Positions 24,601-34,980 of a stretch of 64,000 nucleotides of DNA are shown here, in pieces. The first letter of the stretch is position 1, and each line of letters starts with the position of its first letter. The DNA is from Botryotinia globosa (taxonomy: Eukaryota > Ascomycota > Leotiomycetes > Helotiales > Sclerotiniaceae): NCBI GenBank assembly GCA_014898425.1, contig RCSZ01000009.1:2170001-2234000 (forward strand), written 5' to 3'. The translations under genes were made by a program, and so were the position numbers. Below the pieces are notes generated by a model. The model was not told where the DNA came from. It ran no database searches and worked only from the letters and a program-made list of their open reading frames with translations.

Positions 24601-25107
24601 ATACAAGGTCAATTAGAGAAGAAAATCATTCCTTTCATGACGGTGCCTGATGTGTTGAAGAATCAAGAACTAAGAACTTGTATGGTGATAACATGGATTG
24701 AAGCTTATTCCATATAGTTTCGACTTGAAGAATGAGTGTCTGCAAGGTAGTATGAATGCCAAGGGAAGAGAAGAACGTATGAATATGGCAAGTGGTATCG
24801 CAATTGCAAGTTGGTAATTGACACCGGTACTAGACCGGGACTTATAGGAGTTGGGGTGATAGTAAGCGATCAAACATCAAATTTTGGTCAAATAATCATA
24901 GACGGATAGTGTACTGCCCTAGTTCACTTGACCTCCTGACTGATCTTTACCTCATAGGTAAGTTTAATTCAAGAAGGATCACATGATACAGAGAACACAT
25001 ATGTATTGCCCAATTCAGCTTCATCCAGTTCAATTCTTGACTTGCCGAGACCTTCAAACCATTCTTACATTTAATAACACATCGTTCGGCGACCATAATC
25101 TTCCATC
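21663..25107. other. Intergenic region downstream of the cyclin gene
   Basis: 3.4 kb without a supported gene. The plus strand is G/T-rich and holds simple repeats, including AGAT units near 23646-23666, TGAT then TGGT units near 23733-23768, and a TACAA run near 23420-23440. Several frames of 60-100 codons occur but lack motifs. The first few hundred bases are probably the cyclin 3' untranslated region. Confidence 0.55.
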
Positions 25108-26046
25108 ATGTCTGTAGAGCAGTATTACGGGCCAATAAATCTACCTTCTACCATCACACTCGTATATTGCGCAAATACTAACTACTCTATTGATGTTGAT
25201 CATATTGGTTGGAACTTCAAGAGCGTGAATGATACCACCACAATAGAAGCAACAAGCTTTCGTTCCGGGAACAGCAAATCTAGCATCCTCATACCCAACC
25301 ACAAACCTCTAGCGAATACTTATTACATCATCACAATTGGTAGTGAAGTTTGGGAAATCAGATATATATATGATAATGTAATACAAGAGTCGGCGAATTC
25401 TGTAGACGAAAAATATGGCATAGCCACTCGTAAAGAGGGGGAGAATACTACCTACCATATCGACAATCCAACAAAGATTTGCACAATTCGCTATGCGTAT
25501 GTCACACCAATGCAAACGGGGATTCCAAAATCTCTTGAGGAAAAGCCAATTACCACCCGAAACCTTACACCTCGGGAAGAAATATCCAGATTTCCCATCC
25601 GAAAGAGTGCTGCCTATGCCCCTAAGAACGCTCCAATTTTTACCCTCCCAATTGAAATCTTAGACGATATCTTTGCCTACCTTCCAAAATCTTCTGTTGT
25701 AGCATTCACTCTTACTTCTCACAAATTGAAGACCTCCCTCGGTCCGGAACACTGGACTGAAGTCCTTGACATCGTCAAGACTTCTCCGAAGGAAACTACT
25801 GATCTACTTGATCTCCTCTGCAGGGACTGCGAGCAATACATCTCGTGTCACACATGTCTGAAGCTGCATGAACCATCTGCTTCGACGATAGCCAGAAAAT
25901 GTTGGGAGCATGATAAAAGAATTGGAGTGGAAACATTCATTCACGAGCAATTCCGTTTTAGTGAAATACAAATGGCTGCGAAGTTATATCACGAAGGCAA
26001 ATACGAATCTTCACAACTTCAGCTACGTTCGATAGGCCGAACATGA
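25108..26046 (+). CDS. F-box protein, N-terminal part, ended by an in-frame TGA
   Basis: An ATG-initiated frame of 312 residues. Residues about 178-207 (FTLPIEILDDIFAYLPKSSV) form an F-box, the SKP1-binding module of SCF ubiquitin ligases. It is unusual that about 175 residues of a predicted beta-rich, unrecognised region precede it. A cysteine pair cluster follows (CRDCEQYISCHTCLKLH), then KFSEIQ-type sequence found before the C-terminal domain of many fungal F-box proteins. The frame ends in TGA at 26044-26046, but coding sequence goes on in the same frame for 209 codons. No intron with acceptable splice sites removes the TGA. The protein may be truncated, the gene may be decaying, or the base may be a sequence error. 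Confidence 0.7.
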   Translation: MSVEQYYGPINLPSTITLVYCANTNYSIDVDHIGWNFKSVNDTTTIEATSFRSGNSKSSILIPNHKPLANTYYIITIGSEVWEIRYIYDNVIQESANSVDEKYGIATRKEGENTTYHIDNPTKICTIRYAYVTPMQTGIPKSLEEKPITTRNLTPREEISRFPIRKSAAYAPKNAPIFTLPIEILDDIFAYLPKSSVVAFTLTSHKLKTSLGPEHWTEVLDIVKTSPKETTDLLDLLCRDCEQYISCHTCLKLHEPSASTIARKCWEHDKRIGVETFIHEQFRFSEIQMAAKLYHEGKYESSQLQLRSIGRT

Positions 26047-26682
26047 GATCAGTTGATTAACTACCATCGCCATCAACTAAATGGACTTTGCGTCACTCAT
26101 GAATTTCGCATGAACTCACAAGCCCGAATCATTTACCGTTCTCAGCACGTGTACTTGGTTCCTCATAACCTTCCAGATTCCTTCCCCGGATATTGCAGAA
26201 CGCTCCCCAAGTCCTTTTTGGGAGAATGTCTAAATAGCCTACACAATGATTGTCACAGAATCTGTCACCTCGAACAATGGTTGGATCCCATTTCTATATG
26301 CGTGCACATGGAACCTCTCAGTAACTGGTCAACGCTATCGTGCTCCGGCCCGAGTCACATACAAACAAAATGCACAATTTGTGGGACAGAATTTCAAGAC
26401 AATATTGTCGGTTGTGGGAGTGAAGGATCAGCATTTGTGGTTACGAAATGGATGGACGTAGGGAGAGGGTTGAACCAGGATCAAGAATGGGAACGGAATT
26501 TTGATTTTCAAGAGCTTCCTAGACATTTCGATATTTTTAAAATAGGGAGGGTCGGTCCCATTTCAAGGTGGTGGGAAGATATTGAAGGAGAAAGCAGATA
26601 TGCGCCAACTTTGAGTCAGGCCCAGGAAAAGGTTCTGGGGATACCAATACGTAAGGGGACATATGATCCCGAAGAGTCCTGA
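26047..26682 (+). pseudogene. C-terminal continuation of the F-box gene after the TGA
   Basis: The frame that stops at 26046 stays open from 26047 to 26682 without an ATG near its beginning. It encodes CTICGTEFQDNIVGCG, a C-x2-C-x-T-x-F pattern I associate with the C-terminal half of fungal F-box proteins. Tyr/Trp/His-rich sequence around it looks like real coding sequence. Together the two parts would give a protein of about 520 residues. This part is untranslated unless the TGA is read through or is not present in the genome. Confidence 0.6.
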
Positions 26683-27522
26683 TTCCGGCCCACAGGATTT
26701 TTCTCTGTGGAGTGATTCAAAAACCTCAAAAGGTAAATAGGAAGTATTAAAAAAAATATCTTACGTTTCTAGAGATATCAAAACATCTATGACAGGAGAA
26801 CAACTTATTAAAAGAGGTATCATGTTGACAGCCCAATATGACTACAGTTTGAGGACATGATTTGTGAAGCATTGGAGCCAACTCGTGAACTAACTATCTT
26901 TACATATTCGACTTGAAGCATTGCGAGCAAGTAATGAGAAAATATAAAGAAATAAACTCTGGCTCAGAAGGTCATTCCGTGAAGTAGTAACGTTTGGATA
27001 CCTGGACTTCTGGAATTCTAGATATAGTGCTAGACTTTGAGCCTTTGATAAACAATAGAATATATAGATGCAACTTTGCAAGACCAAATTAGGTAGTTTT
27101 CTCTATCCATAGCCCCAATTCAGAGCTCATAATCAGATCTTGGTATCCCAAGCAAAGTTTACAATGGAACAGCCTTTTACGCCTGGTGGCCGGCTCTCCT
27201 TATCGCGAGGCACTGTTTGTCGTGAAATCTTCTCTACCATCCATGTCTGCAAAACAAGAGGAGTGCTGATTAAGCACAGCCTGATGCCGATGAATTGGCG
27301 AGGCTGAAGTGTGGCTTGAGCTCCCTGCCGATGAGGTGTTTACATTTGCATACCAACCACAAAGTTGTCGACCGCAAGAAACCCCCACTATCACTGTTCA
27401 AGTCTCTAGTAATTTCAAGGCATATTCTAGAATTGAGCCTTTCGAAAATCATAAATCATTCCAATTCGCACAGCGATATCTACCAACACCAACAAGACAG
27501 GTTCGCCCTGTGAGCGGATAAG
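26683..27522. other. Intergenic region, F-box to ChAP gene
   Basis: 840 bp without a supported gene. Two overlapping plus-strand frames at 27295-27521 run up to the ChAP start but carry no motif. They probably belong to its promoter and leader. Confidence 0.55.
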
Positions 27523-29758
27523 ATGGTTGCGCCAGCTGTGCCTGAGATCACCGAAGAGATCGTTCACGAATCCATCGATGCGCGATCTGAAGTTCTAGCA
27601 GCTCTAAGAGAATTGGGGCCTCCAGATCTGGTTCAATTGATAAAGCAAGCCCCAAGAAACCCAGGAAAGCAGATTGGTGTATATCATCATGTCACCGGCG
27701 TCGATGCATCATCATCTGCAAGTTTAGCGGCATATATCAATACTCTTACCTACAAAGAAAACCATCAGTCTACGACAAAGATAGTTGAGGGCGTATATTG
27801 GTTGGTTTAGAAGTCTGTCAATGCGGAGCGTGACTAATTTCTATTAGTTGTTACAATGCCTTTTCTCGATTGGATATGCGCGTCCATGTCACAATTCCAG
27901 GAAGCGTTGAAAGTTATTGTATCGATGAGCGAGGCGATAAGAGGACGACCACCGACGAGTTATGGTTGGAAACATACCTGTGTAGTGTTCTTCGGGCATA
28001 TTCATATGCGGATGATGGAAGTGGAGACACCATTCGAAAGATAATTGGAGTTCGGAGATTCAACCCAGTGACAACGACGGAGACAGAACATAGATTCCTT
28101 CAGGCTGCCGAACAGTTGTTCTTTAGAGGTATGTATGCCATTTGATGTGGAGGTAAAACTCAAGACTAACTTCTGTAGGCTGGCAACTTGGATCCGATTC
28201 GATCGTTCAGGTACCAAATAATGTCTCGAATCATCTAACAACAGGTCTTCTGAAATACTTTCAAACCACTGGGCGATACGCCTCTGGAATTAATCTATTT
28301 GAAAAGCTCCGAACCCGAAATATTGAGGTTTCCTCTCTTTTAGCCAAGGTTCTGTTTATGGGCAATGAGGAGGTACAAGCCGTCAGAGTATTACATGAAT
28401 CTGTGAAGCAGTCGCCAATGGATTATGTTATGCTTGATACTCAAGCCGAATTTTTGAAAAAGAAGGCGATGGACCCCAACAAGCCAGAATTCAAAACCGA
28501 AAGATTGCAGATGGCCCTTGGTTGTGCAGATCGAAGTACCATTGCTGCGCCGAGCGAATTCGGAACATGGGCGCGCTTAGCTGAAGTTTATGTTGCCATG
28601 GAAGATTGGGAAAATGCTCTTACGACTTTAAATTCATGCCCCATGTTTACATATCAAGACAAGGATGCACCTAACATGCCAGAGCCTAAGGAAATCCACC
28701 TTCCAACCCTTCCTGAAACTAGGTTAGATGAGATCGATAGTGAGCCAGAGTCAAGGTTATCAGAACAAGTTCACCAAAGCCTGTTGAACCTACGTGCCGC
28801 TATGTACAAGGGTACTTTCAAGCACGCTTATAGTATCTTGACAGAAATGACAGCAAAAATTGGCTGGGATCAACTTCTCAAGATTAGGAGTAATGTATTT
28901 GTCATGGAAGAGGAGTATAGAAGTGAAAAACAGCCACCAGTTGGTCAGCAAGGTGATTCCACTAAGCGTAGCGCAAGCACCGACGTACTGAGAGGAAGTC
29001 CAGGTCCTCGTGCAAATGGCGATGACCATTCCGACGACGGAAAAGGTACGAATGGCGATTCGGCAGCCCCTAAACCGAACGCTGAGGATGGTAGTGGAGC
29101 CGATGATTCTGTAGAGAAGCCTTCACATACTGTTGCAGCAGAAGAAGTGAAAAGTAGCAACGAAGATGTGAGTGACGCCCGAAGAGTTCCCCATGATTCC
29201 GCTAACATTGAACAGAGCGAGACCACCGAAGAACAACTTTCCAGATTCAATAACAAGAGACTTTGTGAGCGTTGGCTCGATAGCCTATTTATGGTTCTCT
29301 ATGAAGACCTTCGTATCTATACTATATGGAGAACTGAAATGGCTCAGTACCGTGCACAACAAATGCAGTATAAGAAATCGGCCGAGGAATGGGAAATTCT
29401 CGGTTCGTTAGCTGATAGACTTCATCACCAGCCGGAAGCTGTTGAAGCTTATCGCAACTGTCTTCAAATACGTTTCTCTCCCAAAGCATTGGCGGGAATT
29501 CTTGCCGAATTGGAGAAGAACAAGAATACTCGAGACACAGTTGCCAGTGTTATTAGACTGGTCACTTGGCAATACAGATGGTACTCGGAGTTCTCGCCAG
29601 AGTTGTTGTACACAATACGCACACTGATAGAAGATGAAGGTGCTGTGAAGGTTAGGAGTATTATTCAAGCAACAAGCTTACCGCAAAACGTTTTGGACTT
29701 GACACACCACTATGCAGCACTTTGTGCGGCTTTTAGAAGCAGCGGCACCGAAGGATAA
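27523..29758 (+). CDS. ChAPs-family protein (Bud7/Bch1-like), exomer cargo adaptor
   Basis: Three exons (27523-27800, 27848-28128, 28179-29758) give 712 residues, near the usual 700-770 for this family. ChAPs (Chs5-Arf1-binding proteins) form the exomer coat at the trans-Golgi, with Arf1 and Chs5, and send cargo such as chitin synthase to the plasma membrane. Recognisable blocks are GVYHHVTGVDASSSASLAAY near the N-terminus, YNAFSRLDMRVHVTIPGS at the start of exon 2, and the TPR-like region from QLGSDSIVQVPNNVSNHL onward. An acidic, Ser-rich insert of about 100 residues (encoded near 28930-29240) interrupts the helical part and is probably disordered. Yeast has four paralogues, so the exact orthologue is not assigned. 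Both introns carry a CTAAC/CTAAT branch-like motif. Confidence 0.9.
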
Positions 29759-30044
29759 GAAGCCTATGTAGTAGAAGTCAAGAATAGAAGTTTCGGGGTT
29801 ATACGTGTGGTTAGGACTGAGAGCAGGAAATGGAGGTTTTATGTTCTAGAACTTAGCGGGTTAAGATGGGACTGATATCCAAAAGTTGATAGGAACAAAA
29901 GTTCCACTGGGCACAAATCATGTATAGTATACTATAATTGCTTTTGAGAGGTATAATAATTAACACATATACTTCTATGAGAGCTATGCTTCAGGATTCT
30001 AAAGCTAGCTTTGTCTTTATCTGCGCTGAAGAGCAAATGTCACC

Positions 30045-31196
30045 TCATTCAGGGTTGGGAAGTATTGTTTTCCCTTTTCCCCTTTCCCTTTCCCTTTCCC
30101 TTTCTGGTGTTCTCCTTCTACTATGATTATACTTTGACTTTTCAAATTTCGAATCTTTGTGCTTTATCAGCTCGCCTCTAATCCTTACTTTTTGGTCTTC
30201 TATCGCCTCATCATTTGCGATTCTTTTCTGGTCCGCCTGCCTTCCAGCCTCCTTGGCCCTCTTTTCTTCTTCATCCTGTTTAATCTTCAATTGTCGACGC
30301 TCTTCATCTTCCTTTTTCATTGCCTTTTCCACTTTGGTCCTGTAAGAATTGCTCTCGCTCAATTGGCTCAATATCTTCAATTGTTCGTCTGCTACTTCGT
30401 CGTCTTGTTTGTGGACTTTTTCGAGTTCTGCGTCCGCATTATTACGAATTTGTCTTTTAAATTCCACTTCACTTTCTTGCTTTCCCTTTTCTTCTTCAGC
30501 CGCGAGTTTAGCTTTCTCTAGAGTCTTCCGGCGGGTTTCCGTTAGCTGATTCTTTGATCCCTTCAATTCATCCTCTTGAATCTTCTGCTTGGTTTTCTCT
30601 AGCTGATACTTTAATCCATCCAAATTTTCCTCCAGAGTCTCCAGATGGTCTTTCGCTAGCTGATACCTTAATTGCTCCAATCTGGCCGCTTCTCTTACCT
30701 TATAGTATTCGAAATGTCCGAGCTTTGTCGTCTCCAATCTTCTATGTTCTTCTTCGAGTCTCCTATTCTTCTCCTTTTCCTCAGCATCAAGCTTTGTACG
30801 CGATAGTGAAATATTTGGCAGCAAACTTGAAGGTGCACGTTTGAAATATGGTCTTGGTTTTGTTACTGGAGCTTTAGACGATGAGGTGTCAGACCCGTGA
30901 TGGCTATCTTTCTCGCGATGGCTCTTATTGCGAGAATCTGCCTTACCCTTTGCGGAATTTGATGAGCTATCTACTACGGTGCTAGATGAGTTGGTGGATA
31001 GATCATGACTTTTGGGATTGCGCAGTTTGTTTCTCCCACTCCCAGAGCCTGAACCGCCATGAAGGGAAGCTGTGCTCCCGACCTGGGTACTGGATGAAGC
31101 GTTCGTCGATACATTGTGTGTCGACGAATTAGCCGAGCTAGTGGTACTGGGCGTGGCAGATTTTCCATCCTTCTTTTTACCAAGTAAAACTTTCAT
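30045..31196 (-). CDS. Coiled-coil protein of unknown function
   Basis: An uninterrupted ATG-initiated frame of 383 residues. The first ~130 residues are low in complexity (Ser, Thr, Gly, Asn, Lys) and probably disordered. From about 140 to 365 the sequence is almost all Glu, Lys, Arg, Gln and Leu with heptad-like spacing (EEKEKNRRLEEEHRRLETTKLG, then repeated YQL-K and LEE blocks). A long charged coiled coil is therefore expected. The C-terminus has a run of four Glu-Arg pairs encoded by a GAAAGG-type hexanucleotide repeat (about 30078-30110), then GKGKTILPNPE. I recognise no family. It is convergent with the ChAP gene, with 286 bp between the stops. Confidence 0.7.
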   Translation of the reverse strand: MKVLLGKKKDGKSATPSTTSSANSSTHNVSTNASSSTQVGSTASLHGGSGSGSGRNKLRNPKSHDLSTNSSSTVVDSSSNSAKGKADSRNKSHREKDSHHGSDTSSSKAPVTKPRPYFKRAPSSLLPNISLSRTKLDAEEKEKNRRLEEEHRRLETTKLGHFEYYKVREAARLEQLRYQLAKDHLETLEENLDGLKYQLEKTKQKIQEDELKGSKNQLTETRRKTLEKAKLAAEEEKGKQESEVEFKRQIRNNADAELEKVHKQDDEVADEQLKILSQLSESNSYRTKVEKAMKKEDEERRQLKIKQDEEEKRAKEAGRQADQKRIANDEAIEDQKVRIRGELIKHKDSKFEKSKYNHSRRRTPERERERERGKGKTILPNPE

Positions 31197-31697
31197 GATT
31201 TCTTGGATTTGATAAGATGGTATGATATGTGATTATCCAGATGCATTTAATGCGTATTTTGATTCCCTAATTCCGGGTTAAATAATTTTATTTATACAAA
31301 TCTGATCTGACGTCGAGGAATTCCAACAATATGGGCGGGCGCTTAATATTTATTGGAACGTCTAAAAGCAGTACTGGGTTTAGGCCGGGCCACGTGCAGT
31401 GGCGGGAAGGAACCGCTGATAGGCTACGAGTCTTGCTGAAGGCCAGGTTCTAGATAAAAAAAAAGAGAGATTTTACTACCAACTGGAGAAAACTACAGTC
31501 AAATAACATTCTTGAAACAAAAAAAATAACGACATGCTCGAGGCCACTGAGTCAAATCATGGTCGCATGTTGGTTCCCACATGCATTTTTACATTGATTG
31601 CGAGATTCTAAGTATGCTATTTGACAATGGGAATGTTATTTATCTAGAGATAGATAATGGTCGTGCTGGTCGACTTATCGGCGTACAACGTCAGGTA
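31197..31697. other. Intergenic region upstream of the coiled-coil gene
   Basis: 500 bp between the coiled-coil gene start and the amidohydrolase stop, both on the minus strand. It should hold the coiled-coil promoter. No gene is seen. Confidence 0.5.
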
Positions 31698-34600
31698 TCA
31701 ATTCGACAAGGGCAAACATGTTCCCAACTTTCCGCCCTCTATACTAAATACAACACTTGCCCCCAATTGTAATGGATTTCCCTCCCAAATCACGAAGTCT
31801 CTGGTTTCTTCTGTAACTTTCAGATCTAGAATTTTCTCAATATTACGAGAAACCAAGTCGACAGCCTCGCGTTTTGTGAGGCTGGAATATTTAGCTGCCC
31901 AACCTGCTTCAATCGCGAGATTGTGGATATGTGATTCGCCTGTAGGTTTAGTTAGATCGTCTAAAGTTGATCAGTGATGGGAAATAGAGCCAGGAAACTT
32001 ACTGCCTTCGCCTTCAATTGCCAATGCAAAAAACACACCCGCGTCCGTAAGAACTGCAGCAGGAGAACGTGTTAGCGGAGGACCAGAGAGAGCATTGCGT
32101 TTCTCGTATGTATCTGGAGCACCGCGATTTCGGGTCAGGATGAGTGGTGTTCTAGATTTTGCAATTTCTTCGGCTACGAGATGGGCGCCCGCTCCACCTA
32201 GAAGAACAAGATTGAGGGGCAATGGATGGTTGTTCTTTAGTTTGATGAGCTGGAGAATATCGTACTGTAATTCTAGGTGTCAGCTTCAAAAGATGAAATG
32301 AGGAGATACGAGCTAACTTCATTATCCACATGTACCACTAAAGGAAATGACCCATTTGCAACAGTACCGAACACGTTATCTTTGCCAATGTTCTTGATCA
32401 AAACATCTTGCAGTTTTGATATAGCGGAGGATATTGTTGGTATGGTTTCGAATTCTGTATATATAGCTTAGTAGTGTTCTGAATTTTTTAATTTGGAGAC
32501 CAGACTTACGTTTAGCCATCTGACCGACTGAAAAGTGTAAAGCAACATCGTTCTGGAAGATGCCACCGTTGAGGATGTTGTGTTTACCATTAGTTTTGAT
32601 GCCCGTGCTCACACCACCAAAGAATGTCTCAGAAATTGGTGTAGTGATTACTTGGGTAACACCACCAAGTCTTGCCCTTGAAAATCCACGTCCATCCAGA
32701 TGGATGCCGTACTTGGCGTGGATAATATTATCTGGCTCCAACAGAGCCAGACTTTTGTCAAGAGAGCCATCTGAGGTTTCAGAAGCTCCGAGGATTTCTG
32801 CCAAGCCTAGACTCGGTGAGTATGCAGTGAGCCCTGGCATTACAACACCTTCCTCAAGCTCAATGATAGTCGCGTCTTCACGGAGTAAACTAGCACATTC
32901 TTGCTCCAAGCCTAGACAGACAACTTTGCCACCATCCAAAACCATCGTGAAGTTACTCGCTTCTGATGGGACATCCTGATTTAGCGTCAAATAGCTTTGT
33001 TTAATTCCAGTAACAGCAATAATTTGATCCAAGTTGTTTAATTTGCTACATGAACTTTGTTTCAATATCTGAGTAGTTCGTGATCTTGGTTTTATTAAAG
33101 TGCGTTCGATGGAATGTTCAGCTGTATTTTCTGCGACTTTGACAGGGTCCAGAGTAGCCTTACCATCAATGTAAACCTGTAAAGGTGTAGATCCAGCGAG
33201 AAGCGGATGGGAATCCCACACTACAAGGTCTGCATCATAACCAGGACGTGCATACCCGACCCGGTAGTCAATTCCTAACGACTTTGCAGGCACACTAGTT
33301 ACAGATTGCAAAGCAAGAGCATCGGAGAGATTGAAAGAATGTGCAGTCGCGGCTTGGAACCTGATGTATCTATGTATCAATAATGACTCCATATTAACGA
33401 ATTAAAGGAGACATACATTAAGTATTGTGCATTGGTAAACTCGAAAACGTGATCCTTTGAAATGTTAGCTTTGGTATATGCTATAAGAGAAGGGCATCTG
33501 ACGGATTTGTATGCAACAGGAACTCCATGCTCAGCTAGAATACTCCCACCCCATAAGTTGGCATCGTAAGCTTCCTTTTTGTAAAACCCGAATTCGGAAA
33601 AGGTCGCAATGGTAATATTCCTGTTGCACTATGAGAATGTAGCCACTCTAAATATACTTTCAGAACTCACTCTCCACTACTCTTGATCAACTCGGGCACT
33701 TTCCAGGCTGAAAGCGCGTGGTGAAATGCTTGAATTCGAAATCCAAATTCCTTACTGTGATGAATCATGTCTTCAAGGTCCTCAGGTTCATAACAATGTA
33801 TGTTGACTCCAACTTTACCTCGCAATAATGCTACCGTAGATTCTAATTCTAATTCTTCCGGTAAACCACCGTTCTTCATGAAGGCTGAAATGGTGGCAGA
33901 ATCTCTGCTTTCCAACGTCGCAGCAGCTGATAAGCACCAAGAATCTTGCTTTTCAATTAGCTCCTTTCCTCGCGTCATTTGCTTTCGAAATAACCAAGCA
34001 TTACCCATTCGGGTATGATCATAGACAGTTGTAGGATTCTCGCCGCACGCCATCTTCATGTATCTTCTCCTCTCCTCGACAGGTACACCATGTTCAAATA
34101 AGACTTCTTCAACTACTTCTTCACCAGTTTCACCACCCGGAACGAAGTTTTTGACAAGAATTCCTTCACCACCTATAATGTTTGCCGAACCAGGGATGAG
34201 AAGGGAAGTTGTGATACCGCCTGAAGCGATTATAGCAGTTGCCTTGTCATCCGTCTTGATAGAATCAATTGCACGAACGAACGGGGTAAGAGGACCCATA
34301 TGGACCTCATTCTCATCGCCTGTCACAGAGAGTTCAGGCCACGCGTGCAAGAAATGATGTGAATGCATGTCGACCAGACCTGGTGTAACATATTTACCTT
34401 CGAGGTCGACAATTTGAACATTGGAGTCATGATTGATGGATTTGGTAGCTGTCGATACGGACTTGATGAGCCCATTATCGAACGTTATATCCACGAAGTC
34501 ACTAAGAAGAGCTTTCCCATCGAAGAGAGTTGCATTCTTCAAAACTATGGTCTGATTCTGACCACGAATAGAGTTCCAGCGAGGATTCTTTCGTGACGTG

Positions 34601-34866
34601 ATTTCCGAATGCGAGTATTCTTTGGGCAATTTATGTAGATCTAGACATTTAGAATGTCCCACTTCAAGCTGAGATATGTAATGATCTGAAAGCTTTGTAG
34701 CTGCCGGAGATAATTGATATATGTATCGGGGGAGAATGATAAGCTGCAAACCAAGGACGACAGCGATAAGGAGTAGAACAGACAATGGGAATCTAATTCG
34801 CGCTACTCTATGAGTAGTTTTTGAATTGGCATTATCCACCATAGACTTGTACATCTTGAATGCCAA
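31698..34866 (-). CDS. Membrane-anchored amidohydrolase with a degenerate second amidohydrolase half
   Basis: Six exons (34866-33671, 33620-33417, 33369-32510, 32454-32318, 32264-32003, 31939-31698) give 966 residues. One hydrophobic stretch near the N-terminus (about residues 27-46) predicts a signal anchor. The first half is a metal-dependent amidohydrolase: beta-rich start, VTPGLVDMHSHH (metal-binding HxH at about 168-171), ASGGITTSLLIPGSANIIGGEG, and the C-terminal LQSVTSVPAKSLGIDYRVGY and PGYDADLVVWDSHPL. The second half seems to repeat the fold. VVMPGLTAYSPSLGLAE stands where HxH should be, and LGGVTQVITTPISETFFGGVS parallels the GGITTS block, so the second site is probably inactive. 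The substrate is unknown. Its promoter region faces HIR3 and holds an inverted-repeat element. Confidence 0.88.
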
Positions 34867-34980
34867 TTTCCAATTTGAATAATTGACAGAAGACTAATAA
34901 CAAGCATGATCATAATCAAATGTACCAGTCATTCTAGCTAGCTATCCATTTATGAGATAACCGTCCGTTATTGATTGCAG

